Positions 54,621 to 64,000 of a DNA stretch of 64,000 nucleotides are shown one piece after another. The notes beneath the pieces were generated by a model that was not told the origin of the DNA, made no database searches, and was given only the letters and a program-made list of their open reading frames with translations. The stretch comes from Anaspis maculata. Its lineage: Eukaryota > Arthropoda > Insecta > Coleoptera > Scraptiidae. The position numbers and the translations under genes were made by a program. How positions within the stretch are numbered: position 1 is the stretch's first letter; the number at the start of each line of letters is the position of its first letter. The stretch lies in NCBI GenBank assembly GCA_949128115.1, contig OX421962.1, forward strand, positions 39,331,745 to 39,395,744. The letters are read 5' to 3'.

Positions 54621-55108
54621 AATGGCTACGTTTACACCAGAGAACTAAAGTCGGATCGACTGACCCAAGCACTGACCCAAATTCCACCTAAAATGGTCCT
54701 CATCCAGCGTTTACACCGGTTGCGACTAAATAAAGGGTCGACCTACTTTAAAATATAGTCCAGATTTGGCCGATAACAATCTCCTTTTGAATACCTACTC
54801 GACCAGAGATTACACAGCCTCGACAGTCAGGAAGCATCTGTCAGGTCGATTGACAGCCTGCCAACTGAGTCTAATGCAGATTTTTGTGGCTTGGGCCAGT
54901 CTGGTACCGTTTACACCGCATCTTTGGGCATTTGGTCGTTTTTTGGTCCAGACTAAATATAGGTCAGTCCACCGGCTGCTAAGAGACCTGACCCAAACAA
55001 CTTAGTCCTAGTCTGTGGGTGTTTACACTACGTGGACTAAATTAATTTAGGTCGAATTTGATGCTTGGGTCGCGGACCAAAGCCACGGTGTAAGAACGTA
55101 GCCATTGG
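54621..55108. mobile_element. About 488-bp MITE
   Basis: ATGGCTACGTTTACACC at the left and GGTGTAAGAACGTAGCCAT at the right are inverted. The interior repeats GTTTACAC and GACTAAA/GACCCAA motifs many times on both strands, suggesting clustered binding sites or simple internal repeats. It is non-coding. Confidence 0.65.
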
Positions 55109-55754
55109 CAGGCAAACGATGAGGATGAGGCTGATTTTGCCTGAGTGAGAAAGTTTTTGATCATAGGTAGGTATGGTATACGCTACTTAGGTACCTTCTA
55201 CCTTACCTCCACATCCAGATTCCAGTGGTTGATATTTTTTCACTCATAATTCTACAGCATAGCTAGCTAGCCCCAGTTTTCTAATGTAGATATCTTTCGA
55301 TCTTTCGAACAAGCATTCACAGTTGGGCACATTTAAAACTAGGTCCCAGTTACCTGACTTGACCTTATATGATCTTATAGGGATGTTCCCGCGCACCATC
55401 CGTGCACTGTCGCACGCTAGGGCGCATGTTCAGATCACCCAGCTGGCCGGCGATCTAAGATCCGACTACGGTCGACTGCCAACTGTCAAAAACCCCCGGA
55501 CAAATGACAAGAGTAGTGGAGTTTAGTTTGCGCATATCTCAGTAGATGGCGCTTGTATCGACAAAAACGTATCGCGAGTCACTGAAACAACCACCAAACG
55601 CACAACGCTTGTTTGCTCCCACACGAGTCTTGATTTCTTGCATTATAACATGTTCAATTTTCCTTGCCGCTTTATCGATTACTAACCACTAACGTCAAAA
55701 ATAACCAGAATAGGTCTCTATCAAATAATAAGAACGCGTTCAGAAAAAAAAGTT
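55109..55754. other. Unassigned intergenic sequence
   Basis: Contains TAGGTACCT motifs (55165-55205) and a 67-codon frame at 55323-55526 without a recognisable domain. Confidence 0.4.
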
Positions 55755-56277
55755 CAGGGGCGTAGATAAGGGGGGGGGGGGTTCATATTTCCTCCCCTAT
55801 TTTTTACCCCCTAGCTATTTTCCCAAATTGTTCTAGTTTTTGGATTCTACGTCCAATTTAGAGAAAAAAGTTACTCTTGCAAAATTTTGATTAGAGGCTC
55901 CGTTTTCGAGATATCTGGAAATTGCCGAAATTGCCATTTTCAAAGGCCTTAAAGTTAGAATAAAAAAAAACTCATGATTTCTCAGCAGAAATAGGTTCTC
56001 TAGAATTTCGAAGTTGATAAACCACCATCTTTCTTGAGAAACGGGAAGTTTTCAGGGAAAAAAAACTGGGCTCATTGAAAGTGGCGATTTCGAGATGTTT
56101 TCCAAAGTTTCAAACCCAAATATCTCAAAAAGGAAGCCTCCAATCAAAATTTTGCAAGAGTAACTTTTTTTCTAAATTGGACGTAGAATCCAAAAATTGG
56201 AACAATTTGAGAAAATAGCTAAGGGGGTAAAAATAGGGGAGGAAATATGAAGATACCCCCCATTATCTACGCCCCTG
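55755..56277. mobile_element. 523-bp fold-back element
   Basis: It starts CAGGGGCGTAGATAAGGGGG and ends CCATTATCTACGCCCCTG. Long inverted arms share GGATTCTACGTCCAATTTAG and GTTACTCTTGCAAAATTTTG. The target duplication is not clear. It is non-coding. Confidence 0.75.
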
Positions 56278-56884
56278 AATTTTGTTTTTTAAACACGTTT
56301 CTATCATTCAATAGAGACTTATTCTGGTAACCTCTGTTCCAAATTTGAACAAAATCAGTTGAACGGCTCAAAGAGTTATGTCAAAAAATCGATGTTAAAA
56401 AGTCAACTTGAACACCCTGTATCTTTTTAACGGAGCATTTTAGGACATCGAAGTTATATTTTTTCCTGATCCATTTTTGATGGAGAATCTCCCCTAGAAG
56501 TTTGTAACCGTAATTGCGAAACACCCTGTATATTCAGATATCAAATTACATATCTGGACTCAGAAGAAAAAGCCGCATCATTTCTGATATTTAAATACAA
56601 GGTGTCAAAAAAATTGGAAGTTTTTTTGTAACACCTGTATACTATAAGATACAAAAAAACTTCGTGTCCAAATTTGAATTCTACGGAAAAAATGGTAAAG
56701 AAAAATTTCGTTCCCCACCAGTTTATTCCAACGGGAAAAATTATAACAGGGAGGAAATATCGACCAAGATTTGTACAGTTTGTAGTTTGTACAGGCCTGT
56801 GCAAACTACAAACAGCAGCAAAATCCAAATTAACGAAAATCATCACACCCCTGAAACAAATTAACCCAGAAGAGAAGTGACAGC

Positions 56885-56896
56885 AATAGTCAATCT
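56885..56896. repeat. Left target-site duplication of the SINE
   Basis: AATAGTCAATCT here equals 57249-57260 on the other side of the SINE. Confidence 0.85.
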
Positions 56897-57248
56897 TTTT
56901 TTTATTCGTTCATTTAACGTCGGCCTATTTCCGCAACGAGGCCCAACACCGACGCCGGTGAATGCTTTCCTCCACGATACCGGAAATTTTGCCGAACCCC
57001 TGTGTGTTCCAACACAGGGTAGGGATTTTTAACGACCACCAACATCGCATGGGGTCGGCACCATCGTTCGTATTTTACGTGCTATGCGACACACGTCTTG
57101 CATTTAGCAAGCATTCCATCTAAACCAAGAAGCTTGTTTTTCGAGGCCGAAAATCCGTCCCCGGCGGAGATCGAACCCGCGACCTCTGGAGTGGCAGTTG
57201 AACGCGCTTACTACCACACACAGATCTACCACACCACAAGCTCCTCTA
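56897..57248 (-). mobile_element. tRNA-derived SINE, about 352 bp
   Basis: On the minus strand the 5' head carries an A-box-like TGGTAGTAAGCGCG and a B box GGTTCGATCTCC (in GTCGCGGGTTCGATCTCCGC), the internal RNA polymerase III promoter of tRNA-derived SINEs. A body of about 250 bp follows, ending in an A-rich tail (56897-56904 as T on the plus strand). Perfect 12-bp duplications AATAGTCAATCT flank it. No protein is encoded; it would be mobilised by a non-LTR enzyme. Confidence 0.88.
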
Positions 57249-57260
57249 AATAGTCAATCT
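57249..57260. repeat. Right target-site duplication of the SINE
   Basis: AATAGTCAATCT, identical to 56885-56896. Confidence 0.85.
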
Positions 57261-57846
57261 ACGGGGATATTACAGCAATGAACTTGCAGATCAACTGTTG
57301 TTGCCTAGCAACAATTCGCGATTTCAAAAATCTAGATGACCTCTGGCGGCTGAAATGGCGAACCTAGTTTGTAAGTTTTTACGTCATTTCTGTTCTGTCG
57401 CTTCTGTCAGATAGCCATTATGACAATCGCCCGAATTGCCAAAATACTCGTATAGGTGATCGAGTTATTCAAGAAAATGAACTTTTGTTAAATAGCGATC
57501 AATAATTGACCTTTCCAATTTTAGGAGATAGAAAATAGATAGTTTTCCGAGGTCACCTTTGACGTTTTGACGTTTATGACGTTTGGACGTTTCGTTTCTG
57601 ACTTTTGCGGGAATTTTGAATCGGTTAGCTATACTGTTCCCATTATCATGTGGGGAAAGTCACTAGAGCCCATAAGGGAGTTTTTAATGGACGAAGTAAA
57701 AGAGTTTTTTCGTAGTAAGATGCACGTGTCTGGTGCAGCGTGATCCCTGCTGGTGCTGGTGCAGCCACACTTCCATCAAGTTTGGGTCTTTCGTGAACCG
57801 GTGCATGGTTATGCTGGGTGTGTTCGTCTTATTCTCGACTCGCATA
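57261..57846. other. Unassigned intergenic sequence
   Basis: Includes a run of GACGTTT variants (57560-57600) but no gene or complete repeat. Confidence 0.4.
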
Positions 57847-58668
57847 GAGTGCGTTCCACTAAACGATCGCAACGACCGCAACGCCCGTCTACCCGTTCCA
57901 CTAATAGCCGCGGTCGTGTGTTGCGGTCGTTGCTACGTCACGAATGACGTCATACATCGCGACCACTCCAAGCCCACAACGATCGCGCTGAAAAGGTGAG
58001 GCGTTGCGGTCGTCTTCTGGTCGTTAGCGGCAATGTTGCCAGCTCTAGCAATTTATATTGGAAATTGCGACTTACTTTTTTGATTTGGCAATGGCGACCT
58101 AAAGTGACGACTTTAAAGTTCAATCAGTTCTATAACGATTTTTTTTTTAATTTTGCCTCCTTCCACATGATTTTACGCAACTTCATTTAAAAGATAGAGA
58201 CCATTGGCAGGGCACTGCGATTTCGCGCAACACTAGTTTGGCTACGCATCAGCGGCGTAAAACCGGCAACACTGTCGCTGCAATTTTCTCTACAAACGTC
58301 AAACCCATGCGTCAAACAAAAAAGTTGTGCCGGTATCCCATCCATAATTCCCATACGGTATCCTTATGGCGAACTCAAGGAATCAAGACCACTTTCAGGC
58401 TCATTTTCTCTTCTAATTCGCATAACCATTAATGCAGCGTTAATAGCCATATTGTTGTTGTGATTTGAGTTGACGTTCAACTGTCATGTCATGTGGCTCC
58501 CTGACCACAGAAAAGACGTGACTCGAGTGACTCGACACACCACGACGACCGCACGCCCGTTCCACTTGAGTTTCCGCTCACAACGACCGCGGGCGTTTGC
58601 AAGCTAGTGGAACGGGAAAATCTGCGGTCGTGGGCGTGGGCGTTGCGATCGTTTAGTGGAACGCACTC
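57847..58668. mobile_element. 822-bp CpG-rich MITE
   Basis: The left terminus GAGTGCGTTCCACTAAACGA with TCGCAACG is mirrored at the right by CGTTGCGATCG with TTTAGTGGAACGCACTC. ATA occurs on both sides (57844-57846, 58669-58671). Many CAACGACCGC/GCGGTCGT repeats lie near both ends. No transposase is encoded. Confidence 0.75.
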
Positions 58669-58671
58669 ATA

Positions 58672-59137
58672 GAGCGACACAACACCCTTGAACCATTTCT
58701 GTAAGTATCTTCTCAGTTTTCCACTACATATAAAACACACTTATTGGTAAGAACGAGGGTAAGAACAAGTGAAATCATGAAATCCATGCTGAAATCAAAT
58801 AAATACACGACAGAGCGCTTGTCAGATTCGAAAAATTTCCCATTGTCAGAAACGAAATGTCATATCTCAAGAAACATAGGGCGCTTTCCAATAACTGCGA
58901 CAAGACGGATACACAATGTCAAAGTGCACTTGCCAGCTCAATTCTAAACTCAGCCTCGCCAATGTTTCGATTGTGTCGACATGTGGTGCTATTACTGCTA
59001 TTGGAACGCTAGCTGTGTCAAATTGTGTCCATATGTGTCGAATTGTGTCTTTATACGCCTTATTGGGAAGCGCCCAATGACCTCGATTAACCGTCTCTTC
59101 GTACACCTGTCAGTTGAATGGTAACGCTGCATGCTCT
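58672..59137. other. Unassigned intergenic sequence
   Basis: Contains small local repeats of AATTGTGTC (near 59016-59046) but no gene. Confidence 0.4.
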
Positions 59138-59145
59138 GTCTAGCC

Positions 59146-59521
59146 CAGTGATGTGAGTTGGGTATTTACCGGGTAGGTAGGTAAATATAAATCGGGTATT
59201 TACCCGGTATTTTCCCGAGCAATATTTACCCACCCTACCCAGTTTGACAGGAAAGTTGACACTGTTGACAGCTCGGTTGACAGTGTTGACGGTTAAAGGT
59301 TGAATGATTTCTTTTTCCAAGTTCCAAGGCTTTATGAACATAACCTCCGAAGAACTTATTATTATTTTGCTACTGTGAGCAAAAAATCATAATTTTTTGT
59401 TGTTGTTTCTGCAATTGTTAATAACAATCAATGAAAATAGATACCCTATTAGAAACCCGATTTTGGGTACATACCGGGTATTTACCCTTAAATATAAAAA
59501 CCCGGGTATTTTACATCACTG
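59146..59521. mobile_element. 376-bp hAT MITE
   Basis: The ends are CAGTGATG and CATCACTG, with GGGTATTTACC-type subterminal repeats. The right side read inward, CAGTGATGTAAAATACCCGG, is the common hAT form. GTCTAGCC is duplicated perfectly on both sides (59138-59145, 59522-59529), the 8-bp hAT target. Confidence 0.9.
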
Positions 59522-59529
59522 GTCTAGCC

Positions 59530-59985
59530 GCCTGACCAACTACTGGTTCCTGGCTGTCACTTTCACACATACCGTGAATGAATCTCTTCGTAGCTTTTTT
59601 GAACTTCCTTCTCGGTACAGCCATTTTCAACAAGTTGTGTTCTTTCGTCAAAACATGAGCAAATGAAATTTAGGTCAGGTAGAAACCAGAAGTGTGATCA
59701 TAATTGTCACAAGTGACAGTTGGCACCGATGTCTTGTTGTTTTGAGCGCTGTTGCCATTTTCGTTGTTCCTGAACTTCCACAAATGTTCATTGAACTTAA
59801 TTTCAATTAAACATTTTCTTTGAATATAAAAAATGGTATCTAACATTCAACCAAATTATTTGTGGAATTTTAGGTAGGTACACTACAATATTTTTTAGTG
59901 TAAATTTTCAATATCGGTGTACGAAACTATGAAATTCGCGCCAGACATGCGCACTCAAAAAAACCGAAACGAAGGGACCTATTGA
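59530..59985. other. Unassigned intergenic sequence
   Basis: No gene or repeat was recognised. Confidence 0.4.
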
Positions 59986-59989
59986 TTAA

Positions 59990-60313
59990 GGACGGAGTCA
60001 TATTGGTGAAATAAGCGTTGCGAAATCAATCCGTGTGGGTTTATTCCTTGACGGATTCTGACCATTTTGGTCTCTTTCGAAAGCTACAAAGATGTACTTT
60101 GGTTTGAGCCCATTGGCATTTTCGAACTCCAAGAGAAAAATTTAAATTTTGACATTTGAGGATTTTTTTTTTGGATTTTGGAAATGCCAATGGGCTCAAA
60201 CCAAAGTACATCCTTGTAGCTTTCGAAAGAGACCAAAATGGTAAGAATCCGTCAAGGAATAAACCTACACGGATTGATTTTGCAACGCTTATTTTACCAA
60301 TATGACTCCGTCC
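59990..60313. mobile_element. 324-bp hairpin MITE, TTAA-type (best copy)
   Basis: Flanked by TTAA (59986-59989, 60314-60317). The ends GGACGGAGTCATATTGG and CCAATATGACTCCGTCC are perfect inverted repeats. The arms share CTCTTTCGAAAGCTAC and GGTTTGAGCCCATTGGCATT. It matches 35740-36057. Non-autonomous, probably piggyBac-type by target. Confidence 0.88.
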
Positions 60314-60403
60314 TTAACCCAAATACCACAAATACAACCGTTATACAACGCACGATGACAGGTGACAGAAAAACTTACAATCCTCCATCTTCTTTACAGC
60401 GCC

Positions 60404-60523
60404 CCCATCGGTAGTTAAAATCGCGAATAGCAACTAAATGGCATTACTTACCAACCTCGTTAGCAACCAAGCTGTCGTTAGTGTCATTGCTATTCGCGAT
60501 TTCAACTACTAACTGATGGCGAC
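60404..60523. repeat. 120-bp hairpin
   Basis: CCATCGGTAGTTAAAATCGC with GAATAGCAA is mirrored by TTGCTATTCGCGATTTCAAC and TACTAACTGATGG. A small MITE; target unclear. Confidence 0.65.
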
Positions 60524-60656
60524 GCTGCGAGGCGGAAACATAATAGAGAAACTAGTAGAGAATGGAGTAAATGGTCGCTATCAGCAACAGGGTGGCTGTT
60601 CATCTGTCATTGTACGTTGTGTTGACGCGTCCGCACTGTTCACGCGGTCATAAATA

Positions 60657-61734
60657 CCGGGTGATCATTTGAAAACTATCCACCTGCAATAACTCCCGAT
60701 TCCTAGTGAAAATGTCTTTGAGCAAAAACAGGTCGATTTTTATATCGAGGGGGTCATTTAAAACATGCATTAACGATTATCTATCAGCCCCCTCACCCCC
60801 ACCTACCCCAACTTTGAAATTTCAAATGACACTACCTATTTTGCGATACATTAAATTGAACAGAATTGAACAATTTTTCTGAAAAAATATTTCTAAAATT
60901 TTCAACCCCATCCCTCTTCCCCCCTAAATTCTCTGAGTGTCCAATCAAATATTCTTGACCTCTCAATTCTCTTCAATGCAGTCAACGTCATCCTGCACAG
61001 CATCGGAAGAGAAAATTTTTTTTGGAAAAAGTGCCACCCAAATTCACCCCTTCGCTCCCCCCTCCGCACCTTAAAAATCTAAAATGACAATACCTACGTT
61101 GTGATACATCAAATTAAAGGGAATTGAATTCTCTCCCTGAGCACAATTTTTTCGAAATTTTTAAAAACCCCCGTTTTCTTACTAAAATACTCCAAATGAC
61201 CAGTTAAATGGGGGAGGGGTTGAAAATTTCAAAAAAATTGTTTTTAGAAAGAGCATTTAATTTCTTTTGATTTGATATATCACAAAATGGGTAGTATTTT
61301 GTTAAATTTTGAAGTTGAGGTGGGGGAGAGCAATGGGGTCAATTTGGGTGGCACTTTTTGCACCGAAAATTCTCTTCTTCGAAGCTTTTCAGGATGATGC
61401 TGACTAAACTGAAGAGAATTGAGGGGTCCAGAATATTGAAAGGGACATTCAGAGAATTTTTAGGGGGAAGGGGGGTAGAGTTAAAAAAATTTAAAATATC
61501 TTTTTCAAAAAGAGAATTCAATTTTCTTCAATTTGATGTATCGCAAGTTAGGTAGTGTCATTTGAAATTTTATTTTTGGGATGGGTGGGGGCGAGGGGGC
61601 TGAAGATAGAAATTTGCCAATTATGTTTCAGATGTCCCCCTCGATATATTAAAATCAACCTGTTTTTGCTCGAAGAAATATTGACTAGGAATCGGGAGTT
61701 ATTGCAGGTGGATAGTTTTCAAATGATCACCCTG
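60657..61734. mobile_element. 1.08-kb FB1 fold-back element, copy 4
   Basis: TA flanks both ends (60655-60656, 61735-61736). The ends CCGGGTGATCATTTGAAAAC and GTTTTCAAATGATCACCCTG are inverted; the arms share CTGCAATAACTCCCGATTCC and AACAGGTCGATTTTTAT-like blocks with copy 1. The frames across it are incidental. Confidence 0.85.
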
Positions 61735-62233
61735 TATATTTTCAAAAAATCAATTCCAGGGCTGCATTTCAAGTCCCTCCGACTTGCATCCGAGGCAAAG
61801 TTGTAGGTACCCGTCAAAAGTCAGAATAATGTCAAACTTTCTAGTCGATTTGCAGTTGCAGCCCCTTGCAGCCCTCACCACGCTCTAAAACTGAAACAGA
61901 TCCATGGTAAACCTTGTGAAAACCGTCTCCCTATTTAGCCCAGATTTTGATTACCTAATTAAATAACTGCAAGCTGAATAGTAGGTAGTGTAGGCACAGA
62001 ATAGCTATATACAGAAGCATCACTCGTGGCGGTCCCTTTGATCTTTTGCCTTGGTTACCGGTGACCTTGCGCCATTTTGTTGGTAAATTTTCGTAGAGGT
62101 GGGCGTAAAAAAATGCAGCAGAATGAGAAGTGGGGTGAATTATTTATTATTCATCATTCCCTTTTCTTTGCTGAAGGTCTCACAGTTGGTTTTCTTTTTT
62201 TCATTGATTAAATGTCACTTTTTGCTTTTCAAA

Positions 62234-62336
62234 CCAGTTTCAATGGAAATTACCGTTGATTGGGGTACTCTTGACTGTTTCTGCCCCAATAATCTCCATT
62301 GGGACTGCATCAAAAAAGTTATTATGTATCGAAAGT
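62234..62336 (+). other. Exon-like open segment in the THAP element
   Basis: An open block (SMEITVDWGTLDCFCPNN...) is bordered by a CAAACCAG acceptor and a GTGAGT donor. No domain is recognised and it is antisense to the THAP frame. It may be chance. Confidence 0.15.
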
Positions 62337-62499
62337 GAGTTCAGCTAATTTTTCAAAGAAGCCGTGCGAATTTTTTTTTCACCACAGCCGTAAGTAGGTG
62401 TAATTAAAAAAGTAAAGGAACAAGTGTAGAATGGTTTATTATAATGAAGACCAATTAACAGTATAATACAAAAAAGTGTGCAAGCTGTGTCTGCTATGT

Positions 62500-63593
62500 C
62501 CATTTTGTCGACTTTCAGTTACAAAAAGTCAAAGAAATTTTCATCAACTCCAGTGGAAAACCATATGAACCTGTCTGACATATTTTTCTAGAACAGTTTT
62601 TGATGGCAGAACAAGTGCTTTTTTTCAAGAGCTTGTAACATTTGGGGCCCAAAAAATATAATAACAAAGCAAACTTTTTGAATTTATCAAGCTAACGTCG
62701 GCCATGGCAATTTTTTTTCAATGGATTGGCTTATTGCACTTCGGCTAGCTTGGATAATTCGGAATTTAAAAGTTTGTAACACAAAAATTGAAACTGGATT
62801 CATGTCCGAATCTTGACTACTTTTCCTAAAATTCTCCTTGATCTCTTTCTTCAAAGCCGCATTTTCTTTTTGGAGATGGACATTTTTTTCCAACAGCGTG
62901 ACTTTTCTTGATGAGTTCTGCCTCAAAGCTTCGAGGGGTTTGAGTCTGAGCTGAAGACTCTCTTGTTTCGGAAGTCTCAGTTTGAGCTGGAGACATCTGC
63001 GGCGGCTTTTCTCTCTGTCCATCTAAGTCACCGATCATCTCAGAAACTGAAACATTTTTATTGCTATGAAAAATTCTTATTCCATCTTTGATTAGGTACC
63101 TACCTCAAATATTCTGCAGTATTTTAGGTTTTTTCAACTGCTGGCTGGTCACATATTATGTCTCCACAAGAACTCGATCCTTCGTCGGAAACACTTGTGA
63201 AACAACCACTGCTTGTAGATGGAAGTTGGTTTATCTTGCCAATGAAATCCATCGAAGTCCATCCATTGAAATGAAGTCTATCACGACCACTGTTCTCGAT
63301 CCAAATTTTACACCTGAAGCAAAAATAAATCAAATACGTGCAAGATAACATAACACACGCCAAGAAGCAGAATTAATGTGAATTTTTGGTGAAATAATAC
63401 GAATGTAGAAACTGTACAATTGTGTATGTATGTAGGTACTTACATTGCTGTGTCTTTCGGAAATCGAAAGAACCGGCGATAAAGGCTCTCAGTCTTCACT
63501 GTCACTTTCAGAATAGAATCTGTAGCCGGAATCTTTGTACGAACATGCAACGCCCCATTTCCTTTTCAGCTTCACCTGTTCTGCATCGTTCAT
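62500..63593 (-). pseudogene. Decayed THAP zinc-finger/coiled-coil transposase-like gene
   Basis: The minus-strand translation shows SLYRRFFRFPKDTAM (63444-63490), spliced in phase by GT-AG to CKIWIENSGRDRL (from 63313). These resemble the middle of a THAP domain: a FRFPKD block followed by C..W....R. The first ATG in the region (63593) is in another frame. The first Cys pair and the final C-x2-H are not recognisable, and the frame stops at 63124. A further exon from 63046 encodes a heptad-like VTLLEKNVHLQKENAALKKEI, and near 62510-62590 SDRFIWFSTGVDENFFDFL recalls the start of THAP-linked DDE transposases. Broken frames make a functional product unlikely. Confidence 0.5.
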
Positions 63594-63906
63594 GGTGAAA
63601 ATGTTTTGAAAATGCCGAAGAAAATGTTTTCGAAAATCGAAATGTCAGAGTGACATGAAAAATCAAATGCCAAATATTCCCAGTCTACTTGGCCATTTCA
63701 AACGCTTCGCGCGTCCTCATCGCTGTGCCCATCTCTCGCTCAGTGCCCAATAGGATTGCCCACATAACACGGAAGGTAACGAAACTATACCGAATACTGC
63801 CGAGTAGCACTCAAGGACCGCCTTCTGGTAATTTTTTTTATCCCACTCTAATTTTTGATATCCTTTTCTAGTCACGCTTCTGTATATAGCTATTCTGTGG
63901 TGTAGG

Positions 63907-64000
63907 TACTAAATAAGTTGAGTGACTACATTGTGAATAATTAGTATTCTACACAGGTATGCTCAAATGTGCTATGAAATGAATGAAGGACCAAATTAAA
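63907..64000. other. Window end, no feature
   Basis: Short AT-rich stretch outside the THAP element; nothing recognised. Confidence 0.5.

Larger units (their letters stand above)
61995..63899 (-). mobile_element. 1.9-kb THAP-domain DNA transposon with 24-bp perfect TIRs
   Basis: Both ends read inward as CACAGAATAGCTATATACAG plus AAGC, 24 bp without mismatch (61995-62018, 63876-63899). They are flanked by GTGTAGG on both sides (61988-61994, 63900-63906). Subterminal GGCGGTCC with TTTGA/TTGA occurs near both ends (62029, 63815 inverse). Inside, the minus strand carries a decayed THAP/coiled-coil frame. A THAP domain at the transposase N terminus is known from P elements and from some DDE transposases; the sequence cannot decide which. 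The size is small for an autonomous copy, so an internal deletion is likely. Confidence 0.75.

Noticed and set aside
61358..61806. Frames of 65-83 codons in FB1 copy 4
   Set aside because: Lie wholly within a fold-back repeat with no family resemblance.

Overview
The window is nuclear DNA from an arthropod, most likely an insect. It is AT-rich, its genes are split by GT-AG introns, and polyadenylation-type signals are present. It holds I-type, CR1-like and Ty3/gypsy retrotransposons and a dense population of fold-back and MITE-like elements. Many short palindromic TAGGTACCTA runs are a habit of several insect genomes. A hemipteran such as a whitefly is a guess that the sequence alone cannot settle. 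There is no bacterial operon, CRISPR array or rRNA.

Host genes: five complete gene models can be built and all keep reading frame across every splice junction. (1) A FAM184A-like coiled-coil protein on the + strand, 9 exons, 1861-14441, 989 aa, ending in two PPxY motifs. (2-5) Four paralogous NADPH-dependent aldo-keto reductases of the AKR1 (aldose reductase-like) type: AKR-A, - strand, 14546-16453; AKR-B, + strand, 28612-31423; AKR-C, - strand, 33700-40440; AKR-D, - strand, 49111-50138. Each encodes 317-318 aa with the Asp-Tyr-Lys-His catalytic tetrad. They share exon boundaries but have 4, 3, 4 and 1 introns, so introns have been lost (or gained) within one local gene family.

Mobile DNA fills almost everything else. 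Between AKR-A and AKR-B lies an apparently intact 5.4-kb I-like non-LTR retrotransposon (19103-24503) with a poly(A) tail and 12-bp target-site duplications. Next to it is a Ty3/gypsy relict that has lost its RT region and is joined to an inverted gag/leader piece (24680-27600). Another decayed gypsy copy (6130-9350, - strand) sits in the first FAM184 intron and is itself interrupted by a 729-bp fold-back element. A roughly 1-kb fold-back family with TA target sites has four copies. A family of 5'-truncated retroposon 3' ends has six copies. hAT-like, TTAA-target, TA-target and SINE insertions can be delimited to the base in many cases. A 1.9-kb element with 24-bp perfect terminal inverted repeats and a 7-bp target duplication (61995-63899) carries a decayed THAP-domain/coiled-coil reading frame, the architecture of P-like or THAP-DDE transposases.

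Layout: 1-1860 repeats and upstream DNA; 1861-14441 FAM184-like gene; 14546-16453 AKR-A; 16835-27600 nested transposons; 28612-31423 AKR-B; 31540-33470 repeats; 33700-40440 AKR-C with a 5.5-kb repeat-filled intron; 40770-48720 transposase remnant, a large interrupted palindrome, CR1-like ends and a diverged tandem array; 49111-50138 AKR-D; 50679-61734 a field of MITEs, a SINE and fold-back elements; 61995-63899 the THAP transposon. The four reductases probably act on overlapping carbonyl substrates in the cytosol; which substrates cannot be read from sequence.
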